Shown here piece by piece: positions 1 to 4,568 of a stretch of 12,026 nt of DNA. This DNA comes from an uncultured Clostridia bacterium (GTDB lineage Bacteria > Bacillota > Clostridia > Lachnospirales > Bianqueaceae), in NCBI GenBank assembly GCA_947570515.1, contig CANOUM010000036.1, positions 1-12,026 of the forward strand. Reading direction: 5' to 3'. Below the pieces are notes generated by a model, which saw only the letters and a list, made by a program, of their open reading frames with translations, was not told the DNA's origin and made no database searches. Numbering within the stretch: the first letter of the stretch is position 1; every line of letters begins with the position of its first letter. The position numbers were made by a program, and so were the translations under genes.

Positions 1-25
1 ATAAAGCGGACGCTTTTTAAACCTT

Positions 26-553
26 TTGAGGGCAATCGGCAAAAGAATACGCTTTATGCGAAATCTGCGTGGTATGACACAAAAATGGCTTGGTCAGGCG
101 GTGGGATTTCCGCAAAAGACTGCCGATATCCGTATGGCACAGTATGAGTCAGGTTCAAGAACACCAAAAGAAGATTTGGTAAAAACTCTTGCAGATGTGC
201 TTGAGGTTTCGCCTTTAGCTCTGAAAATCCCTGATATCGACAGTTATTTCGGCTTTATACACACCCTCTTTGCCGTTGAAGATTTATACGGTGTAAGGGT
301 AGAAAAGAGCGAAAATGAGGTGCATATCGTCTTTGACGGCAATAAGCCGAATGTTGACCGTTCTGTTTTTCGAATGCTTGCTTCATGGGCAGAGCAAGCC
401 GAGAAATACAGAAACTGTGAGATTTCTAAAGAGCAATACGATGAGTGGCGTTATACTTATCCAGAAAAAGACACCACACAACAATTTGCAAAAGTTCCGT
501 CACAAGAACTAAGCGATGTTCTTGTAGAAGCCTTTAAGGACAAACTGAAATAA
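26..553 (+). CDS. XRE-family HTH regulator of a mobile element
   Basis: A 175-residue DNA-binding protein with an N-terminal Cro/C1-type helix-turn-helix at about residues 5-65 (MTQKWLGQAVGF for the recognition region, then YESGSRTPK) and a C-terminal part of unknown function ending in VEAFKDKLK. The start is a TTG. An in-frame stop lies at 2-4, and the N-terminus MRAIGKRIRFMRNLRG matches my memory of homologues carried on conjugative elements of Clostridia. No good ribosome site is visible, so ATG at 56 is an alternative start. A short hairpin, AAAGC/GCTTT at 3-16, lies just upstream. Genes of this type are usually accessory cargo of integrative elements, which agrees with its place beside the guaA 3' end. 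Its target is unknown; repression of element genes is only a guess. Confidence 0.8.
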   Translation: MRAIGKRIRFMRNLRGMTQKWLGQAVGFPQKTADIRMAQYESGSRTPKEDLVKTLADVLEVSPLALKIPDIDSYFGFIHTLFAVEDLYGVRVEKSENEVHIVFDGNKPNVDRSVFRMLASWAEQAEKYRNCEISKEQYDEWRYTYPEKDTTQQFAKVPSQELSDVLVEAFKDKLK

Positions 554-568
554 TTCACCAAACGACAA

Positions 569-606
569 AAACCCCGTACTGACTTCATTCCGTCAGTACG
601 GGGTTT
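569..606. terminator. Strong rho-independent terminator, probably bidirectional
   Basis: A perfect 15-bp stem pairs 569-583 with 592-606 around an 8-nt loop. Its core is CCCCGTACTGAC. Read leftwards, the stem runs into five T residues (complement of 567-571), and read rightwards into three (604-606). It can therefore stop the regulator transcript from the left and the purA-guaA transcript from the right. The better T run serves the minus strand. Confidence 0.88.
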
Positions 607-711
607 CATGTTAATATGGTGTTATTTGTGAGCCAAAAGATAATACTCTTTACTCACAAACCACTTCTTAAAGTGCCGCAAACCCGCATAAATACTGGAT
701 TTTTATGATCT
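607..711. other. Non-coding end of the putative mobile element
   Basis: This is a gene-free tail between the terminator and the guaA stop codon. It carries an 8-bp inverted repeat, TTTGTGAG at 625-632 and CTCACAAA at 653-660, and a nearby 5-bp one, CACTT/AAGTG at 662-675. Short repeats like these next to an attachment core would suit integrase arm or excisionase binding sites, but this is inference. The minus strand is open between stops at 703-705 and 622-624 (about 26 codons), with no convincing start. Confidence 0.4.
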
Positions 712-728
712 CTACTCCCATTCCACCG
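709..728. other. Candidate attachment site in the guaA 3' end
   Basis: The last codons of guaA and its TAG stop (minus strand GAATGGGAGTAGA) coincide with the place where several families of genomic islands are known to integrate through a guaA-specific tyrosine recombinase. Chromosomal coding sequence lies to the right and mobile-element-like sequence to the left. The reading frame ends normally in PPGTVEWE, as expected when the element restores the gene end. No second copy of the core occurs in 1-700, so the partner site and the integrase would lie left of the window. The exact crossover bases cannot be fixed from one junction. Confidence 0.45.
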
Positions 729-2241
729 TTCCTGGCGGTTTAGACGTGATATCATATACTACGCGGTTTACATGATCTACCTCGTTAATAATACGATTGG
801 AAATGCGTCCCAAAAGATCATATGGAATCTTTGCCCAATCGGCTGTCATAAAGTCATCCGTTGTTACAGCACGGATGGCAATGAGTTCATCATAAGTACG
901 GGCATCGCCCATAACACCAACCGTTTTCACACCGGGCAGAACGGCAAAGAACTGAGCCAGCTCATCATCATAATGGCTTTTAGCCACTTCATCGCGCAGC
1001 ACAGCATCGGCTTCTTGCAGAATTTTCACGCGCTCAGCCGTCACCTCACCAATTACGCGAACCCCGAGACCAGGGCCGGGGAAGGGCTGACGCCAAACCA
1101 GTTCACGCGGAATACCCAGCTTCTCGCCTACACGGCGTACCTCATCTTTGAAGAGATCCTGCAGAGGTTCCACAATGCCGACAAATTGAATATCGGAAGG
1201 CATGGCCACCTGATTGTGATGCGTTTTAATTGTAGCTGCATCACCTTTGCCGCTTTCAATGCGGTCAGGATAAATGGTTCCCTGAGCAAAGAAGCCGTTG
1301 GAATAGCGGGCGCGAATTTCATCCCAGAATACTTTGTAAAATTCAGTACCAATGATCTTCCGCTTATCTTCGGGATCAACGACCCCCTTCAGCTTAGAGA
1401 GAAATTGCTCCTGACAGTTGATACGCACAAAATTCATATCAAATAATCGAGTAAAGGTCTCTTCTACAAAATCGCCTTCATCTTTGCGCATCAGTCCCTG
1501 ATCAACAAATACACAGGTGAGCTGTTTACCCACAGCCTTGCTCAGAAGGGCAGCGGCCACGGAAGAGTCGACTCCGCCGGAAAGGCCGAGCACAACGCCG
1601 CGATCGCCAATCTGTTCGCGCAGGCGCGCAACAGTATCTTCTATAAAGCTGTCCATGACCCAATCACCGCTGCAGCCGCAGATTTCAAACAGGAAGTTGT
1701 GAAGGAGCTGATTACCATATTCAGAATGCGTCACCTCCGGATGAAATTGGACGGAATACAAGCCGCGGGAAACAGATTCCATAGCGGCGCAAGGACAATT
1801 TGCGGTAGAAGCGGATACGGTAAAGCCATCGGGAGCCTGAGAGATATAATCGGTATGGCTCATCCAGCAGATGCTTTTAGAGGGGATGTCTTTGAATAAG
1901 AGACTTTCAGAAGAAACAGTGACCTCAACGTGACCGTATTCTTTGTTAGGAGCCTGAGAAATGGCGCCGTTTAACATATAGGCCATGAGCTGAGCGCCAT
2001 AGCAGATACCGAGTACAGGGACGCCCAGATTGAGAATATCCGCTGTGTAGTGTGGAGAGCTTTCTAAGTATACGCTGTTTGGTCCGCCTGTGAAAATGAT
2101 GCCTTTATAACCAGCCTCTTTGATCTGGGAAAGAGAAGTCGTATAGGGCAGGATCTCGCAATACACATGTTGATCACGAACGCGGCGGGCAATCAGCTGA
2201 TTATACTGACCGCCAAAATCAAGCACTAATACTTTTTCCAT
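712..2241 (-). CDS. guaA: GMP synthase (glutamine-hydrolysing)
   Basis: Cytoplasmic enzyme of the last step to GMP: XMP, ATP and glutamine give GMP. The 509 residues match the normal length. The N-terminal class I glutamine amidotransferase domain (about 1-190) shows FGGQYNQLIARR, GGPNSVY, the nucleophile Cys80 in GICYGAQ, and His167/Glu169 in QFHPE. The ATP pyrophosphatase domain follows with the P-loop SGGVDSS at 221-227. The C-terminal dimerisation domain includes FPGPGLGVR and ends in the conserved PPGTVEWE. The ATG has a perfect AAGGAGG four bases upstream (2246-2252). It lies 14 bases after purA on the same strand, so the two are almost certainly one operon. Its 3' end is probably the insertion site of the element to the left. 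Transcription likely ends at the 569-606 hairpin. Confidence 0.97.
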   Translation of the reverse strand: MEKVLVLDFGGQYNQLIARRVRDQHVYCEILPYTTSLSQIKEAGYKGIIFTGGPNSVYLESSPHYTADILNLGVPVLGICYGAQLMAYMLNGAISQAPNKEYGHVEVTVSSESLLFKDIPSKSICWMSHTDYISQAPDGFTVSASTANCPCAAMESVSRGLYSVQFHPEVTHSEYGNQLLHNFLFEICGCSGDWVMDSFIEDTVARLREQIGDRGVVLGLSGGVDSSVAAALLSKAVGKQLTCVFVDQGLMRKDEGDFVEETFTRLFDMNFVRINCQEQFLSKLKGVVDPEDKRKIIGTEFYKVFWDEIRARYSNGFFAQGTIYPDRIESGKGDAATIKTHHNQVAMPSDIQFVGIVEPLQDLFKDEVRRVGEKLGIPRELVWRQPFPGPGLGVRVIGEVTAERVKILQEADAVLRDEVAKSHYDDELAQFFAVLPGVKTVGVMGDARTYDELIAIRAVTTDDFMTADWAKIPYDLLGRISNRIINEVDHVNRVVYDITSKPPGTVEWE

Positions 2242-2255
2242 GAAACCTCCTTAGC

Positions 2256-3527
2256 TTATCGGTGAATAATTTCTTCACGCTTGGGGCCTGTGGATACCAT
2301 GGTAATCGGTACACCAAGCTCTTGTTCGATGAAGAGCACATAATCCTGTGCTTCTTTGGGCAGATCCTCAAAACGGGTAATGCCGCGGATGTCTTTTTTG
2401 AAGCCGGGAAATACTTTTAATACAGGCTTAGCTTTTTTCAGCACAGGTGTTACCGGGAAATCTTTAACGATTTTTCCATCAATTTCATAGCCAACGCATA
2501 CCGGAATCTCATCCAGATAGGACAGGCAATCAATCGCCGTCAGTACAACCTGCGTAGCAGCCTGACACTGTACACCGTAGCGGCTTGCAACACAGTCAAA
2601 CCAGCCTACACGGCGGGGGCGTCCGGTGGTTGCACCAAATTCGCCTTTATCACCGCCGTGAATTCGCAGTTCTTGTGCTTCGTCACCGAAGATTTCGGAC
2701 ACGAACTCACCTGCGCCTACGGCGCTGGAATAAGCCTTGGTCACTGCAACAACATCGGTAATCAAGCGCGCCGGAAGTCCTGCGCCCACGGCGCCATAGC
2801 CGGCCAGAGGCGAAGAAGAAGTGACCATGGGATAGATGCCAAAATCAGGATCCTTCAGCGTTCCCAGCTGCCCCTCCAGCAAAATGGTCTTGCCAGCGGC
2901 TACAGCGTCCCGCAGATATACGTTGGTGTCGCATACATAGGGAGCGATCATATCTTTGTATTCCATCAAGGTGGCAAACAGCTCCTCAGCGTTTAACAGC
3001 GGCTTGTGGTAAATATGCTCAAGCTGCAGGTTTTTAAGCTCGCATACGCGTGCAAGCTTTTCCTTCAGCTCTTCCGGATAAAACAGCTCATTTACCTGAA
3101 TGCCGATTTTGGCGTATTTATCTGAAAAGAAGGGAGCGATACCCGATTTGGTTGAACCGAAAGCAGCGGCGCCCAGGCGCTCCTCTTCGTATGTATCGAG
3201 AAGAACGTGATAGGGCATGACAATTTGAGCGCGGTCCGATACCAGAATATGCGGATTGATGCCTCGTTCTTTTACAGTTTCCAGCTCATGAATGAGCTTG
3301 GGAATATCCAGTGCCACACCATTGCCCAGAATGTTTACGGTGTGCGGATAGCAAACGCCGGAGGGCAGCAGATGCAGTGCAAAACGACCATGCTCATTGA
3401 TAATCGTATGGCCTGCGTTGGCACCGCCCTGAAAACGGATTACAATATCGGACTGGCTGGCGAGCATATCGGTAACTTTACCTTTACCCTCATCGCCCCA
3501 GTTCGCTCCAACAATTGCTCTAATCAT
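2256..3527 (-). CDS. purA: Adenylosuccinate synthetase
   Basis: Cytoplasmic enzyme that joins IMP and aspartate with GTP to make adenylosuccinate, the first committed step to AMP. It has 423 residues, the usual length. Visible signatures are the phosphate-binding loop WGDEGKGK (10-17, general base Asp12), GGANAGHT with the phosphate-assisting His40, and GATTGRPRRVGWFD near residue 300. It belongs to a divergent branch: the usual GAQWGDEGKGK reads GANWGDEGKGK, and the middle segment reads EGQLGTLKDPDFGIYP where most bacteria have EGAQGTLLDIDHGTYP. The start ATG has GGAG at 3532-3535. It leads the purA-guaA operon, so both exits from IMP are transcribed together. A consensus promoter and a structured leader of about 130 nt lie upstream. 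Confidence 0.95.
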   Translation of the reverse strand: MIRAIVGANWGDEGKGKVTDMLASQSDIVIRFQGGANAGHTIINEHGRFALHLLPSGVCYPHTVNILGNGVALDIPKLIHELETVKERGINPHILVSDRAQIVMPYHVLLDTYEEERLGAAAFGSTKSGIAPFFSDKYAKIGIQVNELFYPEELKEKLARVCELKNLQLEHIYHKPLLNAEELFATLMEYKDMIAPYVCDTNVYLRDAVAAGKTILLEGQLGTLKDPDFGIYPMVTSSSPLAGYGAVGAGLPARLITDVVAVTKAYSSAVGAGEFVSEIFGDEAQELRIHGGDKGEFGATTGRPRRVGWFDCVASRYGVQCQAATQVVLTAIDCLSYLDEIPVCVGYEIDGKIVKDFPVTPVLKKAKPVLKVFPGFKKDIRGITRFEDLPKEAQDYVLFIEQELGVPITMVSTGPKREEIIHR

Positions 3528-3557
3528 AATTCTCCATCCTTTATAAGGTGTATTTTA

Positions 3558-3570
3558 GCGGCAGAGCCGC
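3558..3570 (-). promoter_or_regulatory. Small GC-rich hairpin in the purA leader
   Basis: GCGGC at 3558-3562 pairs with GCCGC at 3566-3570 around a 3-nt loop. It lies about 30 bases before the purA start codon and about 22 bases ahead of the ribosome site, with no T run. It may be a leader structure or simply chance. No known riboswitch fold was recognised. Confidence 0.3.
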
Positions 3571-3615
3571 CAATGGTTCGCGCCTTTCCAAAAACGGACG
3601 GCAGCGAGGAAACAG

Positions 3616-3647
3616 AAAAGGGCTTCCGGTTACGGGGAAGCCTTTTT
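3616..3647 (-). promoter_or_regulatory. Attenuator-like hairpin in the purA leader
   Basis: GGCTTCC (3621-3627) pairs perfectly with GGAAGCC (3636-3642). In the minus-strand transcript the stem is followed by CTTTTCTGTTT, and four A-T pairs flank it beyond one mismatch. It begins about 15 nt after the expected start of the purA transcript, so it could be an early terminator or attenuator of the purine operon. On the plus strand the same stem is followed by five T residues, so it could also stop antisense transcripts. I found no convincing competing antiterminator stem. Confidence 0.5.
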
Positions 3648-3657
3648 AGTGTATTCC

Positions 3658-3743
3658 CGATCTATTATAGTATAGGAGACGAGGGCTGTCAAGAAAAGAG
3701 CAGTGAAAATCTACAGTCTTTATACTTAAATAATAATAGATCG
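3658..3743. repeat. 11-bp inverted repeat pair flanking the purA promoter
   Basis: CGATCTATTAT at 3658-3668 recurs inverted as ATAATAGATCG at 3733-3743. The arms are exact over 11 bases and their centres are 75 bp apart. The left arm covers most of the purA -10 box and the right arm lies between the -35 box and the end of the upstream regulator gene. This spacing would fit two operator half-sites for looping repression. It is too far apart for a simple dimer site and does not match the B. subtilis PurR box I know. Confidence 0.45.
3664..3692 (-). promoter_or_regulatory. Sigma-A promoter of purA-guaA
   Basis: Read on the minus strand: a perfect -35 TTGACA (3687-3692), a 17-nt spacer, and a perfect -10 TATAAT (3664-3669). 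Transcription should begin near 3657, about 130 nt before the purA start codon. A fully consensus promoter suggests high basal strength that is then limited by a repressor or the leader. Confidence 0.9.
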
Positions 3744-3753
3744 AAATAATTAA

Positions 3754-4017
3754 TTAGGCGATCTCTTTTTCTGCTTGGCTAATTGCTTCAAGCAGACCGG
3801 TTATAAAAGCATTTACATCTGGACAGCAATGCGTTAAATAGAGTACTAATGTAACCTGACTGCAGCAGCTTTGGCCGGATTCTAATGCAGTATAGGCTCG
3901 TCCGCTCATTTTCAGAATGGATGCCATTTGTTCCTGTGAGAGCTTTAGAAGGTTTCTTGTTTTTAATAATTCGACCCTAACATAATTTTTGTACGCCTCA
4001 CGAATATGTTTTCTCAT
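3754..4017 (-). CDS. Small XRE-type HTH regulator
   Basis: An 87-residue protein, nearly all one Cro/C1-like helix-turn-helix: helices around 14-24, 27-35 (SQEQMASIL), 38-47 (SGRAYTALESG) and a fourth near 53-63. It contains two Cys-Cys pairs (51-52 and 64-65); the second belongs to a CCPD motif that I recall from small Lachnospiraceae HTH proteins. The start ATG has AAAGGAG at 4027-4033 with a 9-nt gap. It sits divergently from the polysaccharide operon and upstream of purA, but purA has its own promoter, so co-transcription is optional. An 11-bp inverted repeat covers its start region, which suggests self-regulation. Whether it also controls the neighbouring polysaccharide genes is not shown by the sequence. 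Confidence 0.85.
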   Translation of the reverse strand: MRKHIREAYKNYVRVELLKTRNLLKLSQEQMASILKMSGRAYTALESGQSCCSQVTLVLYLTHCCPDVNAFITGLLEAISQAEKEIA

Positions 4018-4048
4018 GATAAATTTCTCCTTTGATAAAATTTATCAT
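4016..4048 (-). promoter_or_regulatory. Inverted repeat around the regulator's ribosome site
   Basis: ATGATAAATTT (4016-4026) and AAATTTATCAT (4038-4048) form a perfect 11-bp inverted repeat. The 11-nt gap contains the ribosome site of the 87-residue regulator, and one arm overlaps its start codon. A weak -10 (TACAAT, 4050-4055, minus strand; poor -35) would start transcription inside the right arm. An autorepressor operator is the simplest reading. An mRNA hairpin presenting the ribosome site in its loop is the alternative, if transcription starts further upstream. Confidence 0.6.
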
Positions 4049-4120
4049 AATTGTACAAAGTTTATGAGGTATACGCCATGATGTATACTTCGGGAAGTGA
4101 AATTACTACTTTATATACAA

Positions 4121-4156
4121 CATCGCTCCGGTCGAAGCACGATGACCGGAGCGATG
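4121..4156. repeat. 13-bp GC-rich perfect hairpin
   Basis: CATCGCTCCGGTC (4121-4133) pairs with GACCGGAGCGATG (4144-4156) around a 10-nt loop. Neither side is followed by a T run, so it is not a standard terminator. It lies between divergent genes, where neither the regulator nor the polysaccharide transcript would need to end. It may be part of a structured RNA together with the adjoining repeat at 4158-4225. Confidence 0.65.
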
Positions 4157-4157
4157 A

Positions 4158-4225
4158 GTATTCTATCACGGGAAAAGGTTACATAATTTAGTATGTTACT
4201 CTTCGGGGATTGGGTGATAGAATAC
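4158..4225. repeat. 12-bp inverted repeat enclosing an inner hairpin
   Basis: GTATTCTATCAC (4158-4169) and GTGATAGAATAC (4214-4225) are exact inverted copies 44 nt apart. Inside, GTTACATA (4178-4185) pairs with TATGTTAC (4192-4199) with one T-T mismatch and a 6-nt loop. The unit starts one base after the 4121-4156 hairpin. It could fold as a 68-nt stem with an inner hairpin, as a structured RNA or a small non-autonomous repeat element would. I recognise no known riboswitch in it. Confidence 0.55.
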
Positions 4226-4351
4226 ATATACTGTAACAAAAACCAGAGAGGAGTACAAGGAAGCAGAGTGCATTTTTAGAAAGATTTGGAAAAAAGCCTT
4301 GGAATATGCAGAATTAAAGCGAGATATGTGAAAATTTGAGAGGTATGGGTA
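4226..4351. other. Non-coding stretch before the polysaccharide promoter
   Basis: I see no supported gene, RNA or terminator here. One plus-strand frame is open from the TAG at 4218-4220 to a TGA near 4328 and its translation looks protein-like, but it has no ATG, GTG or well-placed TTG start. It may be a gene remnant or chance. A GAGGAG motif near 4247-4252 has no start codon at a useful distance in that frame. Confidence 0.35.
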
Positions 4352-4380
4352 TTGAACTTAAAGGTTAAACGCGGTATAAT
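4352..4380 (+). promoter_or_regulatory. Sigma-A promoter of the polysaccharide operon
   Basis: A -35 TTGAAC (4352-4357), a 17-nt spacer and a perfect -10 TATAAT (4375-4380) point rightwards to the dehydratase gene at 4569. The expected start near 4387 gives a leader of about 180 nt. It is the only strong plus-strand promoter seen before the operon. Confidence 0.85.
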
Positions 4381-4384
4381 ACTC

Positions 4385-4406
4385 ATACTAAACTTGGGTT
4401 TAGTAT
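4385..4406 (+). promoter_or_regulatory. Inverted repeat at the operon transcription start
   Basis: ATACTAAAC (4385-4393) and GTTTAGTAT (4398-4406) form a perfect 9-bp inverted repeat with a 4-nt centre. It begins four bases after the -10 box and so covers the expected start point. As DNA it is a well-placed repressor operator of 22 bp. As RNA it would be a 9-bp hairpin with a UUGG loop at the extreme 5' end, which could protect the message or recruit an antitermination factor. The sequence does not say which. Confidence 0.65.
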
Positions 4407-4568
4407 CACAATAATGAGAAATAGCTTTGCAAAAGTGATCACAGAAGATATCATGGAAGACTTATGTATTTTACGTGATCATATTATTATGTATATCTAT
4501 TGGATTGGTGTGCGAGAGAAATTTTGACTGCGCAGCGAAGCTTACTCTAAATAAGGGGAACTGAGAAA
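4407..4568 (+). other. Leader of the polysaccharide operon
   Basis: A long untranslated leader between the operator-like repeat and the first gene. It holds a 37-codon frame (ATG 4414 to TGA 4527) with no ribosome site, so I do not call it a gene, although a leader peptide cannot be excluded. GTGATCA occurs twice, near 4435 and 4477. There is no terminator and no recognised riboswitch. It ends with AAGGGGAA at 4553-4560, the ribosome site of the dehydratase. Confidence 0.5.

Noticed and set aside
622..702. 26-codon open stretch on the minus strand just after guaA
   Set aside because: The translation looks plausible, but there is no proper start or ribosome site and it is too short to judge.
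772..1446. Long plus-strand open frame opposite guaA
   Set aside because: It lies wholly antisense to a clear guaA, has no ribosome site and its translation shows no family features.
3207..3749. Plus-strand open frame opposite purA and its promoter
   Set aside because: It runs antisense through conserved purA sequence and through the purA promoter. It is a shadow frame.
4121..4156. Hairpin as a rho-independent terminator
   Set aside because: No T run on either side, and it lies between divergent promoters where neither visible transcript ends.
4221..4327. Protein-like open stretch before the polysaccharide promoter
   Set aside because: No usable start codon after the TAG at 4218-4220 and only about 35 codons. 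At most a remnant.
4158..4406. Cyclic-di-GMP or purine riboswitch upstream of the polysaccharide operon
   Set aside because: The conserved core bases of these classes are not present. The repeats also lie upstream of the predicted transcription start.
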